Source: JAJEFO01 sp965209045 (GTDB lineage: Bacteria; Pseudomonadota; Alphaproteobacteria; Rhodobacterales; Rhodobacteraceae). Taken from it: 64,000 bases of DNA. The stretch covers positions 2,666,001 through 2,730,000 of the forward strand of contig CBDBPW010000003.1 in NCBI GenBank assembly GCA_965209045.1, written 5' to 3'. The first letter of the stretch is position 1. Each line of letters opens with the position of its first letter. Both the position numbers and the translations under genes were made by a program. Below are positions 1-9,854 of this stretch, in pieces. Below the pieces are notes generated by a model, which saw only the letters and a list, made by a program, of their open reading frames with translations, was not told where the DNA came from and did no database searches.

Positions 1-3000
1 ACCGCCGCCTCCGCCGACAGCGCCGTCGCGAAGCTCAGCGTCGCCTCGCCCGAGACCGTGCCGTCCTCCGCCTCGCGGTTCGCCACCGCGACCTCCTCCA
101 CCGAGCGCACGAAGCCGCCCTCGGTCACCGTCAGCAGGTTCCCGACCCCCGCCGTCCCGCCCGTCTCGAGCCCGCGGTCGAAGACCAGCAGGATCCGCGT
201 CCGGTCGGGCGCGTTGTCATCGTCCCGCGGGAAGACCGCGCGCCGCAGCCCCGGCGGCGCGCCGGCCCGCCTGGCGGGGACGTCGATCTCGAACCCGTCC
301 GCCTTCACGCCCGCCGCGCTCTGGAACGCGGCGTCGCCCGAGGTCGGCGGCGTGTACTCGACCGACCCGGACCAGCCGTGCCCCGCGTTCAACGCCTCGA
401 CGAAGACCACCCGGGGGCCCCAGTCCTCGTCGAATTCCGTGTCGGGGTTCACGACGGAGATCGCGCTCTGGAAGACCCCGTTGACGTTGACAATGAAGGC
501 GCTCGCGGGCGGGAGCCTGCCGTCGCTCCGGTCGAGGTCGACGTCGAAGCGGAGGTAGAGGCCCTCGTCGTCGGACCAGGCCTCCAGGACGCGCGGGCCC
601 CGGTCCGGCGCCTCCCCGATCTCCGTCGCGTCGAGATCGGCCATGTCCGCCCCGCCCGCCTCGGCCTGCACCACGCCGCTGCTGTCGTCGATGCCGGACG
701 TCCGGTCGAGATAGCTCACCGACGCAAGCGCGACCCCCGGCTCGTGGGCCGCCGGCCCGGCGAGCCGCAGGTAGAGCAGCTTCGGCGCGGCGGGGAAGCC
801 GGGGCCGGGGGACGCGGTCACCGCCCGCACCGGGTGGTTCGTGACGTCGTCGCCGTCGACGACCTGGACGGTGAAGCCCGACTCCGCCCCGGCGAGCGTC
901 GCCGGCCTGCGGTCCACCGCCCGGTCGAAGGTCAGCGCCACCAGCGAACGGTCGAGCGCGTTGGCGTCGTCGCGCGGGAACGCGGCCCCGACCAGCGCCG
1001 GCGCGCCCGTGACGGGCGCCTGATCGGTCACCTGCACCCCACGCGTGCCCAGCATGTCGGTGCCGTTCAGGCTCTGGATCACGCCGGCCTCGTCGTCGCC
1101 GCTCGTCAGGTCGCCGTAGGCGAGCTCCACCGACGCGCCGGACGGGATCTGCGAATCGTCGACCACCAGGTAGAGGGTGCGCGGACCGCCCCGAAGGCCG
1201 AAGGCTTCGACGCTGCGCTCCACCGAGCCGACGAGGACCGCGGCGCCGTCCGCCGTCACGTCGAACCGCTGGTAGGCGTTCGAGAGGACCGCGGGGCGCC
1301 GGTCGACCGGGTGCCGGAAGCCGAGCCGGATGAAGGCGCGCTCGATTTCGCCGAGAGACTGCGGGAACTCCGCCCGGAGCAGCGCCGGCGCCCGGTCGTC
1401 CGGATGCGGGAGCGCCGAGCCGTTCGTCACCTCCAGCTCCGCGAAGCCCGGCGCGTCGTGGCCCTGCGGCGACTGCACCGCCTCCCGGTCGTCGCCCGCC
1501 GTCGGGTCGGCGTAGCTCACCGTCACGTCCGCCCCGGCATGCACGTCCGCGTTCAGCGTCAGCCGCACCTTCCGCTCCGGGCCGAACACCTGGACATGGC
1601 CCACCGAGTTGACCCCCGCCTCCGAGGTCAGCGAGAAGGCCGAGGGCCGCGGCGTCCGCCCGAGGCGGTCCTCCAGCTCGACGTGGAAGACGATGTCGAT
1701 CTCGTGGCCCGACGCCAGCAGCGCCGCCGAGACCGGCTTCGGGAACGGGTCCGTCACCTCCGAGCCGTTGGCCGCGGCCAGCCCGAGGAAGCCCGGCGAA
1801 TCGGCCCCGGCCCGGGACTGCACCGCGCGCGTGTCGTCCACGCCCGGCGACGGGTCCCGGTAGTCCACGGCCACCGTCTCGCCCGCGGTCACGGCCCGCG
1901 CCAGCGCCAGCGTCAGCACCCGCCCCCGGATCGACACCCCGGTCGCCGCGACCGTCTCCCGGCCCCCCAGGATGTTCGTGGCCGTGACCGTGAACGCCTC
2001 CCGGGGCGGCCGCCGCGACGTCACCGAATCGAGCGTCTCGTCGAACGTGACCGACAGCTGCAGCCCGGTCGCGTCCACCGCCGCCGAGACCGCCTGCGGG
2101 CGCGGGTCGTCCGCCTCCGAGCCGTTCCGCACCCGGCGGCGCTCGAAGCCCGGCGCGTCCGTCCCCGCCGGCGACTGCACCGCCGCAAGGTCGTTCTCCT
2201 CCGTCGGGTCGGCGTAGCTCACCCGCACCTCCTGCGTCGGCCAGACCGGGCCGGCGAGGCCGAGCGTGACCCGCCGGTCCTCCGCCGAGACCGAGACCGA
2301 CGCGACCTCCGCCCCGAGCCACTCCCCGGGCAGGTCGCTCACCTCCACCCGGAAGGCCGAGGCGGGCGGCATGGCGGCCCCGTCGACCGGGTTGTCGTAG
2401 GCGATCCAGAGCGCGGTCCCCGCCGCGTCCACCGCCGCGTCCACCGGCCGCGGCGGCAGGTTGAAGCCCGGCGCCGCGCCGGTCACCGGCCCGCCCGCCA
2501 GCTTCACGGCGAGCTGCCTGCCCGCCATGACGTTCCAGCCCCACGCGACGTCGAAGCCCCGCGCCAGGATGTAGGTTTGCCCGGGACCGTAACTCTCCGG
2601 CGTCACCTCCAGCCAGTCCTGCGCGGTCTCGCTCCATTCAAGCACGACGGACGGCTCGCCGGGGGCGATGCCGAAGGCGCTGCGGAAGAACGCCTCCCGT
2701 TCCGCCCGCGCCCGCGCCACCTCCTCCGGCGTGCCCGCGCCCTGCGCCCTGTTGATGAGCTTCACGAGTTCGCCCACGCCCGGAGAGTCGGTGTGGAGCC
2801 GGTCGTCGCCGTACTCGCCCCGCAGGTTGTCGCAGTCCTGGTCGGTCTCGTGGCGGTTGCAGGTGTACGCGTTCCAGTCCCGGTCCCCCGGATGGACGGG
2901 CCGGTCGCCCGGCGGCTCCCGCACCGACGCCTCGTTGTAGGCCGACGGCAGGATGTGGGCGAGGCTGTCCGGGCCCAGGCTGAAACCGGCCGCGTTCGCC

Positions 3001-6000
3001 CCCGTGTCCGGCGTCGCCGCAAGGTCCAGGAAGGCCCCCGAGCCGTCGCGCACGAACATCACGTGATACGCCGTCTCCGGCTCCAGCACCGGAAACCCGC
3101 CCAGGAGCCGCGGCGCCGCGAACTCCACCGTGCCGTCGGTCAGCGGACCCGCCGGCGCCAGCTCCGCAAGCTGCCGGAACGGAAGCCCGTTCCGGTCGCT
3201 GTAGAGCCGCGCCTTCACGCCGCTCGCGCCCCAGAAGTCGATCTTCAGCGACGCGCTCTCGAAGCGGTAGGCCGACGCGCCCGTGCCGGGGCCGTTCCCG
3301 TCCGGCGCCGGGCCCGTCGTGAAGCGCTGCGACGCGTAGGGCACGTGAACCCGCGCGAACGCGTCGCTCAGGATCCCCGCCGCGTAGTCCCGCTCCCAGA
3401 ACCGCGACCGGTTGTGCGACGAGAGGTCCAGCCCCCGGCCGTCCTCCAGAACCACCGTGTAGACCCGCACGTCCCCGCCGCCCGCCACCGTCACCGTGAA
3501 CCGCGTCGGGCCCTCCGCCGCCACCGGGATCACCGCGACCCCCGGCGTCGAGGGGTCGTCGTCGCCCTCGATCCGGACCGAGCTCTGCGTCCGCCGCGCC
3601 ACCGCCTCCACCGTCACCTCCGACGCCCCGCCCGTCCCGGCGCGGTACTTCGTCCGGAAGTTGTCGAGCGGGAAGTCCAGCGGAAGCTCCCGGCCGTGCG
3701 CCGTGATCCGCAGCGACTGCAGCAGCGTCGCCGCCTGGATCGCGCGGCCGTAGACCTCGAACTGGGGGATCCGGCCGTGGGGCACCAGCGAGCCGGCCAG
3801 GACCTCACGCGAATCGCGGCGGAGCTCGAGCTCCTCCCGTCCCCACACGCCGACCTCGCCCGTCCCCAGCGGCGTGTAGCCCGAGGGCGCGAACCAGTTC
3901 CGCAGCCGGTAGTCCGCCGGCGACGAGCCCGCCAGCCCCATCCCGTCGTTGACCGCGAGCAGGTAGTTCCGCCGCGGCTCCAGGAACACCGGCGACGGCG
4001 CCGTGAAGACGTTCAGCGCGTTCGCCGTGAACGTCCCCGGGTTCCGGAACGCCGCCAGCACCCTGCCCGGGCGGAGCCACCTGAAGGCGTCGTCGATGTC
4101 GTCCACGACCGTGTGAACGCTAACGTCGTCCCTCCGGCGGAAGCCGAGATACTTCGTCGACTCGATCTCCATGATCTTCACCACCGGGGCCGTCGGCAGC
4201 GGGTCGGGCAGGCCGCCCAGCCGCAGCCGCACCGACGAGACCTCCACCCCGCCCGGCTCGTGGGTCCGCAGCAGGGCGTAGACCGCCGCCCCGCACGAGT
4301 CCGGCACGCCCGGATCCCGCGGATCGAGATGCGCAAAGTTCCGCCTCAGGTCCTCCCTGAGAATCCCGCCGCACGTCCGCGTGTCCGACGACACCGTGCG
4401 GGCCAGCCGCACCCCCGAGGCCTGCTGGTCCGCGCCCAGCTCCTGGCCGATCGCCTCCATCAGCAGCGGGTCGGCCTCGTCGACGAGCGTCAGGTCCGCA
4501 AGGATCCCCTTGCGCCCGTCGCCGATCGACCAGCCGGAGGTCACGCCGGAGCCGCTCGACTGGCCCTCGGCCAGGGTGCGGCTGTAGGCCACGGTCCCGT
4601 CATCGACCGCAAAGCCCTCGCCCCCGTTCACCCCGACCCAGTAGGTCGTGCCCGCCTCCAGCGCCAGCGCCCCGCCCTCGGCGTAGTAGGACTGCCAGCC
4701 GGCGGCGGGCGGGCCCGTGGTGCGGTAGATGGAGCGCAGGGTGCTCGTGCCGGTCAGGGGGTTCGCGCTGGTCAGGTCGGGCGCGCCGTTCCTGTCCGCG
4801 TAGACCCAGACGAACCAGTCCGCCGGCGCCGGGTCCGGCAGCGCGCCGCCGTGGTGCAGCCGGATCCGCTCGAGAAGCGCCTCGTTCTTCCCCGTCGTGA
4901 AGCTCTGGAACTGCGTCTTGCCCGAGGCGCCGGAGGCGGTCTCGGAGGCGTTGGTGACCAGCCTGAGGCCGCCCTCGGGCTCCGAGGCCCGCTCCGTGCC
5001 CTCCACCCGCAGCCAGAGCGGCTCGCCGGACCGCGTGATCCACGCCGTGCCGTCCGCGTTGCGCTCGAGGCGGTGGTCGGCGATCGACCAGCCCGGCCGG
5101 CCGCCCTGCCGCGTCTCGGATATGTGGCCCGTGCTGGCAACGAGATCCGGATCGTCGAAATCGCCCCTGTCCGCCACCACCCAGTAGGTGGTCTCCGCCA
5201 GGAGCCGGACCGCCGCGGCCGGTTGGTAAAAGCGGTTATTTTGAGCACCACCCTCGGAGGTTTCGCTGTCGTAGTCCAGCGTCGCCACCGGGGCGCCGTC
5301 CAGGTCCGGCGCGCCGCCGTCGTCGAGCCGGATCGTGACCGGGAGGCTGTCCCAGATTTGGTCACTAAGCTTGGAGCGCCAGATCACGATCCGGTGGACG
5401 TCCGCGTCGTGCGGGCCGGTCGTGAAGGCCTGCGCCTGCGTGGCTTGGCGGCGGCGGACCGCCTCCGCCGTCAGGTCCACCAGGCCGGGCGGGCTGACGC
5501 CCAGGTTGTCGTTGCGCACCAGGTTCCCGCGCGACGTCGGGGGCGGCGGCGGCGCCCCCTCCGTGCCCTCCAGCCGCAGCCAGAGCGGCTCGTCCGTGCG
5601 CGTCTCCCACGCCGTGCCGGCCGCGTTCCGCACCAGGCGGTCGTCCGCGATCGACCAGCCCGCCAGCGTGTCCCCGTCCTCCCGCGTGTCGGAGACGTGG
5701 CTCGCGGAGCCCCGTTCGCCCTCCGCATCCGGCGCGTTCCGGTTCACCACCACCCAGTAGGTCGTGTTCGCCCGGAGATCGGCCGGCGTCTCCGGCAGGT
5801 AGACCCGTGCATTGCCGTCGTCGAAATCGTCGGTGACGAAGTCGTCGTAGACCAGCGTCGCCACCGGGTCGCCGTCCAGGTCCGGCGCGCCGCCGTCGTC
5901 GGCATGGATCGTGACCGGGAGGAGTCGCGCAGCCGTGTCGCGCGGCAGGTGCGACCGCCAGAGGACGACCCGGTCCAGCTCCGCGTTGCGCACGCCCGTG

Positions 6001-8660
6001 GCGAAGGCCTGCGCCTGCAGGGCGAAGTGGCGTCGCCGCCCCTCGGCATCGACCGTGCCGGCCGGGGCCTCCGAGGCCTCCACGCGGTCGCCCTGCGCGT
6101 CGGTCAGGCGGATGTTGCCCGCCAGCGTCCCGCGCGAGGGCGGCGGCGGGGGCGGGGGGGCGTCCTCGACGCCGCCCACCCTGACGAAGAGCGGCTGGCC
6201 CGTGCGCGTCGCCCAGGCCGTGGCGCCCCCGGTCCGCTCCAGCCGGTCGTCGCCCAGCGTCCAGCCCGCGATCGTGTCGGACCCCTCCCGCCCGTCGGCG
6301 ATGAAGCCGTAGCCCATCCGGAAGGTCTCGGTGGCCGTGTCCGCCTGCACGCCCCGGTTCGTCACCACCCAGTAGACGGTCTCCGCCTCCAGCCGGACGT
6401 CCTCCGCAAGGACGTCGTACCGCGCCAGCTCCCCCGAGGCGACGATCCCGTCCGCCCCCGCCCCGGTCCTGAACGTCGCCACCAGCCCGTCGTCGCCGGC
6501 CAGGTCCGGCGCGCCGTCCCTGTCGCGGAACAGCTCGAGAATCCAGGAGGCAGGACGTTCGTCGGGCAACTGCGAGTTCCAGGCCTCGATCCACGCGACC
6601 GCCGCGCCGCGCGGGCCGGTCGTGAAGGACTGCGCCGTCACCGCGTCATTGGTGACCTGCGTGAAGCCGTCCGGCTCGAGGCCGAGGCCGTCGTTCGTCA
6701 CCAGCGTCTCCGCCTCGGGCGCGTCCGGCTCCGGCGCCACCTCCTCGCCGGAGACCGTCATCACCAGCGAGTGGGTAATTCCGGTCCAAGAGCTGCCGTC
6801 CGCCGTGGTCGCGGAGACGTCGCCGATCGACCAGCCGGCGGAGGCGCCCGTCGCGACCCGCTCCCCGTCCCCGGACCAGAGATGGTAGCTGACGGCGCCT
6901 TGCCCGTCGACGCTGTTGACCGTGACGAAGTAGGTGGTGTCGGCGTCGAGCCGGACCGCCGTGGAGGGAGCGAAGAAGAGGGCGCCCGTCTCCGACAGCT
7001 CCGTTCCCGTCGCCGTGAGCGTGGCGACCCTGAACTCATCTTGGACGTTCGGCACCTCCACGCCGTCCGTGTTCGTGCCGGCCGAGGGGTGGAGCTCGAT
7101 CGTGACCGAGGACGGCTTCGGGTCCGGGAACGCGCTGACATGGAGCGCGATGTTGTCGAGCTCGACGTCCATCGCGCCGGTGGTGAAGCTCTGCGCCTGC
7201 ACGGCGTTCGACGAGAGGGCCTCGGGCGAGGAGAGCTGCTCCGGCGTCAGCGCCAGGTAGCGGTTCGTGACCAGGACGCCCGCCTCCAGCGGCGGCTCCA
7301 CCGGCGCCTCCTCGACGCCCGCCAGCGACAGGAAGAGCGGCTTGCCCGTGCGCGTCTCCCAGGCCGTGTCGCCCGCGTTCCGCTCGAGGCGGTCGTCGGC
7401 CAGCGTCCAGCCCGCGTTCGTGTCGGACCCCTCCCGCGTGTCGGAAACGTGGCCGTAGTTGCCCGGGAGCCCCTCGCCACGGTTCACCACCACCCAGTAG
7501 GTGGCGCCGGCCACAAGCTCGGCGCCGTCCGGCGCCCGGAACCTCTGGAACTTTCCGGTCAGTATCCCGGTATCGCGGGCGACAACGTCGAAATCCAGCG
7601 TCGCCACCAGCCCGCTGGCGCTCAGGTCGGGCGCGCCGCCGTCATCGGCATGGATGGCGGGAGATCTGTTGGGCGGCAGGACGCCCGACAACCACCAGAG
7701 ATCGGCCCAACGGAGATCGACGTTGCGCGCCCCCACGGTGAAGGCCTGCGCCTGGAACCCGTTGGAGGCGTTCACCGACGGATCGCTGCCGGGGCTGACC
7801 GGGTCGCCCTGGTCGTTCACGAGGCCGTCATTGGAAAGCAGCACCATCGGCGAGACAGCGGGCCGCGGCGGCGCCTCCGTGCCGCTCACCGTCATCACCA
7901 GCGAGCCCTGCGACGAGCTCCAGGGGGTGTCGCTGTCCGGCCTGGTCACCCTGCCGTCGCCGATCGACAAGCCGGCGGAGGCGCCCGTCGCGACCCGCTC
8001 GCCGTCCCCTGACCACGCGTGGTAGCCGACGCCGCCTGCCCCCCTGTCGTCGTTGACCACGACGAAGTAGGTGGTGCCGGCCTCGAGCCGGACGTTCGAA
8101 TCGGGACTGAAGAGCAGGGCGCCCGCCTCCGTCAGCTCCGGGTCCGTCGCCGTGAGCGTCGCGACCGTGGCCATGCCGCTCACGTCCGGCACCTGCACGC
8201 CAGCGTCGTTCGTGCCGCCCACGGGCTCGATCCAGATCGTGACCGAGGACGGCTTCGGGTCCGGGAACGCGCTGACATGGAGCGCGATGCCGTCGAGCTC
8301 GACGTCCATCGCGCCGGTGGTGAAGCTCTGCGCCTGCTCGGCGTTCGACGACGACGCCTCGGGCGAGGAGAGCTGCTCCGGCGTCAGCGCCAGGTAGCGG
8401 TTCGTGACCAGGACGCCCGCCTCCAGCGGCGCCTCCTCCTCCACGCCCTGCGCCAGGGCGGACGCGGCGGACAGCGTCGCCGCCAGCGCCAGCAGGAGCG
8501 CGAGGAGAAGGGCGCCGGCGCGCCGGACGGGGCCATGCCCCCGAGTGACGGGCCGCCGCGCACGCGCCTCCGCCCGCAACCCCGGCGCCGGCGCAGGGCC
8601 GAAGCCGGATCCCGGTCCGCGCGCCCCGCCGGCCGCCCTGGTCCCGTCACGCGCCGTCAT
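1..8660 (-). CDS. Giant exported repeat protein, choice-of-anchor-R-like plus SwmB-like repeats (3' end outside window)
   Basis: The reading frame is open on the minus strand from 8660 to the left edge, about 2886 residues, with no stop. The start is ATG at 8658-8660; about 50 residues later comes a signal-peptide-like hydrophobic stretch (LLLALLLALAAT) ending ASALAQ. Residues roughly 90-1900 contain seven to nine repeats of one beta-rich module, each with an SFTTG-like strand, a GAPDL-type turn, VATL and a YWVVVN-type end (near residues 200, 387, 575, 763, 967, 1160, 1337). From about residue 2067 come SwmB/cadherin-like repeats with motifs such as VDYRDPS, VSYADPT and SLNGTD. This suggests a secreted or surface adhesin. 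Alternative starts inside the long N-terminal tail are possible. The opposite strand is also open over most of the gene because of GC bias. Confidence 0.85.
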   Translation of the reverse strand, partial: MTARDGTRAAGGARGPGSGFGPAPAPGLRAEARARRPVTRGHGPVRRAGALLLALLLALAATLSAASALAQGVEEEAPLEAGVLVTNRYLALTPEQLSSPEASSSNAEQAQSFTTGAMDVELDGIALHVSAFPDPKPSSVTIWIEPVGGTNDAGVQVPDVSGMATVATLTATDPELTEAGALLFSPDSNVRLEAGTTYFVVVNDDRGAGGVGYHAWSGDGERVATGASAGLSIGDGRVTRPDSDTPWSSSQGSLVMTVSGTEAPPRPAVSPMVLLSNDGLVNDQGDPVSPGSDPSVNASNGFQAQAFTVGARNVDLRWADLWWLSGVLPPNRSPAIHADDGGAPDLSASGLVATLDFDVVARDTGILTGKFQRFRAPDGAELVAGATYWVVVNRGEGLPGNYGHVSDTREGSDTNAGWTLADDRLERNAGDTAWETRTGKPLFLSLAGVEEAPVEPPLEAGVLVTNRYLALTPEQLSSPEALSSNAVQAQSFTTGAMDVELDNIALHVSAFPDPKPSSVTIELHPSAGTNTDGVEVPNVQDEFRVATLTATGTELSETGALFFAPSTAVRLDADTTYFVTVNSVDGQGAVSYHLWSGDGERVATGASAGWSIGDVSATTADGSSWTGITHSLVMTVSGEEVAPEPDAPEAETLVTNDGLGLEPDGFTQVTNDAVTAQSFTTGPRGAAVAWIEAWNSQLPDERPASWILELFRDRDGAPDLAGDDGLVATFRTGAGADGIVASGELARYDVLAEDVRLEAETVYWVVTNRGVQADTATETFRMGYGFIADGREGSDTIAGWTLGDDRLERTGGATAWATRTGQPLFVRVGGVEDAPPPPPPPSRGTLAGNIRLTDAQGDRVEASEAPAGTVDAEGRRRHFALQAQAFATGVRNAELDRVVLWRSHLPRDTAARLLPVTIHADDGGAPDLDGDPVATLVYDDFVTDDFDDGNARVYLPETPADLRANTTYWVVVNRNAPDAEGERGSASHVSDTREDGDTLAGWSIADDRLVRNAAGTAWETRTDEPLWLRLEGTEGAPPPPPTSRGNLVRNDNLGVSPPGLVDLTAEAVRRRQATQAQAFTTGPHDADVHRIVIWRSKLSDQIWDSLPVTIRLDDGGAPDLDGAPVATLDYDSETSEGGAQNNRFYQPAAAVRLLAETTYWVVADRGDFDDPDLVASTGHISETRQGGRPGWSIADHRLERNADGTAWITRSGEPLWLRVEGTERASEPEGGLRLVTNASETASGASGKTQFQSFTTGKNEALLERIRLHHGGALPDPAPADWFVWVYADRNGAPDLTSANPLTGTSTLRSIYRTTGPPAAGWQSYYAEGGALALEAGTTYWVGVNGGEGFAVDDGTVAYSRTLAEGQSSGSGVTSGWSIGDGRKGILADLTLVDEADPLLMEAIGQELGADQQASGVRLARTVSSDTRTCGGILREDLRRNFAHLDPRDPGVPDSCGAAVYALLRTHEPGGVEVSSVRLRLGGLPDPLPTAPVVKIMEIESTKYLGFRRRDDVSVHTVVDDIDDAFRWLRPGRVLAAFRNPGTFTANALNVFTAPSPVFLEPRRNYLLAVNDGMGLAGSSPADYRLRNWFAPSGYTPLGTGEVGVWGREELELRRDSREVLAGSLVPHGRIPQFEVYGRAIQAATLLQSLRITAHGRELPLDFPLDNFRTKYRAGTGGASEVTVEAVARRTQSSVRIEGDDDPSTPGVAVIPVAAEGPTRFTVTVAGGGDVRVYTVVLEDGRGLDLSSHNRSRFWERDYAAGILSDAFARVHVPYASQRFTTGPAPDGNGPGTGASAYRFESASLKIDFWGASGVKARLYSDRNGLPFRQLAELAPAGPLTDGTVEFAAPRLLGGFPVLEPETAYHVMFVRDGSGAFLDLAATPDTGANAAGFSLGPDSLAHILPSAYNEASVREPPGDRPVHPGDRDWNAYTCNRHETDQDCDNLRGEYGDDRLHTDSPGVGELVKLINRAQGAGTPEEVARARAEREAFFRSAFGIAPGEPSVVLEWSETAQDWLEVTPESYGPGQTYILARGFDVAWGWNVMAGRQLAVKLAGGPVTGAAPGFNLPPRPVDAAVDAAGTALWIAYDNPVDGAAMPPASAFRVEVSDLPGEWLGAEVASVSVSAEDRRVTLGLAGPVWPTQEVRVSYADPTEENDLAAVQSPAGTDAPGFERRRVRNGSEADDPRPQAVSAAVDATGLQLSVTFDETLDSVTSRRPPREAFTVTATNILGGRETVAATGVSIRGRVLTLALARAVTAGETVAVDYRDPSPGVDDTRAVQSRAGADSPGFLGLAAANGSEVTDPFPKPVSAALLASGHEIDIVFHVELEDRLGRTPRPSAFSLTSEAGVNSVGHVQVFGPERKVRLTLNADVHAGADVTVSYADPTAGDDREAVQSPQGHDAPGFAELEVTNGSALPHPDDRAPALLRAEFPQSLGEIERAFIRLGFRHPVDRRPAVLSNAYQRFDVTADGAAVLVGSVERSVEAFGLRGGPRTLYLVVDDSQIPSGASVELAYGDLTSGDDEAGVIQSLNGTDMLGTRGVQVTDQAPVTGAPALVGAAFPRDDANALDRSLVALTFDRAVDRRPATLAGAESGFTVQVVDGDDVTNHPVRAVTASPGPGFPAAPKLLYLRLAGPAAHEPGVALASVSYLDRTSGIDDSSGVVQAEAGGADMADLDATEIGEAPDRGPRVLEAWSDDEGLYLRFDVDLDRSDGRLPPASAFIVNVNGVFQSAISVVNPDTEFDEDWGPRVVFVEALNAGHGWSGSVEYTPPTSGDAAFQSAAGVKADGFEIDVPARRAGAPPGLRRAVFPRDDDNAPDRTRILLVFDRGLETGGTAGVGNLLTVTEGGFVRSVEEVAVANREAEDGTVSGEATLSFATALSAEAA

Positions 8661-8834
8661 GACCCTCGCGCCCTCGCGGACCCTCTGCCGCGAGACCGCG
8701 GTCCCGACCCGTGCCGCCCCTCGACGAATTCCCGGACATCCCGAAACCCTCCTCTCCGATCACGACCCGCGCCTTCCGGGCGGCTCCCCGCCGAAAGCCG
8801 GCCCGCAGCGCCGGCTCCCGCCCGCTCGCGTCAA

Positions 8835-8851
8835 TGGGAATTATCGCGAGC
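8835..8851. repeat. Left arm of 17-bp perfect inverted repeat
   Basis: TGGGAATTATCGCGAGC here is the exact reverse complement of 10190-10206. It lies about 175 bp upstream of the start of the giant surface gene and 41 bp upstream of the recombinase start at 8892. The 12-base stretch TCGCGTCAATGG overlapping this arm (8826-8837) recurs as a direct copy at 10307-10318. Confidence 0.85.
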
Positions 8852-8891
8852 TTGGCCGCGGGCCGGGTCCGGTAGGCCCGGAGGCCGGCCG

Positions 8892-9854
8892 GTGGCGCCC
8901 GAATCCCTGCCGCCCGCCGCCGAGGACGCGGTCGGGCTGCTGCTGCGCCGGTACGTCCGTGCCGCGGGGGGCGCGTTCAGCCGCAACACCGAGCGCGCCG
9001 TCCGCTCGGACCTCTCCGTCTACGTCGCCTGGTGCGCCCGGCGCGGGCTGGGGCCGCTGCCCGGGAGCCCCGAGACGGTCGCCGCCTTCGTCGACGACAT
9101 GGCCGAGAGCCGGGCGCCGGCCACGGTGCGCCGCTACGTCTCGAGCGTCGTCGCCGCCTGCGGGGCGGCCGCGCCCGGCGAGGCGGCGAGGGACCGGCCC
9201 GTGGAACTCGCGCTGGCGCGGATGCACCGCAGGAAGGGGCGGCGGCAGCGGCAGGCGCAGGGCCTGACCTGGCCGCTGCGCCAGCGCATGCTGGACGCCT
9301 CCGGCGACCGGCTGATCGACGCGAGGAACCGCGCGCTGCTCGCGGTCTCCTACGACGCGATGCTGCGCCGGGGCGAGCTGACCGCGCTGCAAGTCGCTGA
9401 CATGATTGAGGAACCGGGCGGGAGCGCGACGCTCCTGGTGCGCCGGTCCAAGACCGACCCCGAGGGCGAGGGCCAGTTCGCCTACCTCGCCCCGGACACG
9501 GTCCTGCTGGCGCGGGACTGGCTCGGGCGCGCCGGCATCGCGGAGGGCCGGCTGTTCCGCTCGGTCGCCCTCAGCGGCCGGCTCGGCACGGCCCTCGACC
9601 CGAGCCAGGTGCCGCGGATCCTCAAGGGGATGGCGGCCCGGGCCGGGCTGCCGGAGACGGTGGTGCGGGGCCTGTCCGGGCACAGCGCGCGGGTCGGCGC
9701 GGCCCAGGACATGATCGCGGCGGGGATCGAGCTGCCGGCGATCCTGCAGGCCGGGCGGTGGAAGTCGGCCGCCATGGTCAGCCGCTACGGCGAGCGGCTG
9801 CTGGCGCGGCGCAGCGGCGCGGCCCAGCTCGCCCGCCTGCAGGGCCGCGAGTGA
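8892..9854 (+). CDS. Tyrosine recombinase (paralogue 1)
   Basis: This 320-residue protein is a phage-integrase-family tyrosine recombinase. It has an N-terminal SAM-like core-binding domain (about residues 10-105) and a C-terminal catalytic domain. The catalytic set is visible: Arg in AMLRRGELT, Lys in RRSKTD, HxxR-type box GHSARVG, Trp in GRWKS and the Tyr nucleophile in VSRYGE. The GTG start at 8892 is chosen because it follows a GGAG about 9 bases upstream and gives a normal family length; longer upstream frames are Arg/Pro-rich noise. It is a close paralogue of the gene at 12222-13193. It lies inside a 17-bp inverted repeat, so it may invert its own locus. It is read divergently from the giant surface gene. 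Confidence 0.85.
   Translation: MAPESLPPAAEDAVGLLLRRYVRAAGGAFSRNTERAVRSDLSVYVAWCARRGLGPLPGSPETVAAFVDDMAESRAPATVRRYVSSVVAACGAAAPGEAARDRPVELALARMHRRKGRRQRQAQGLTWPLRQRMLDASGDRLIDARNRALLAVSYDAMLRRGELTALQVADMIEEPGGSATLLVRRSKTDPEGEGQFAYLAPDTVLLARDWLGRAGIAEGRLFRSVALSGRLGTALDPSQVPRILKGMAARAGLPETVVRGLSGHSARVGAAQDMIAAGIELPAILQAGRWKSAAMVSRYGERLLARRSGAAQLARLQGRE

Noticed and set aside
378..8012. A 2544-codon open frame on the plus strand
   Set aside because: It is extremely rich in Arg, Val, Pro and His without any domain. It mirrors the giant minus-strand gene, whose frame has a signal peptide and regular repeats.
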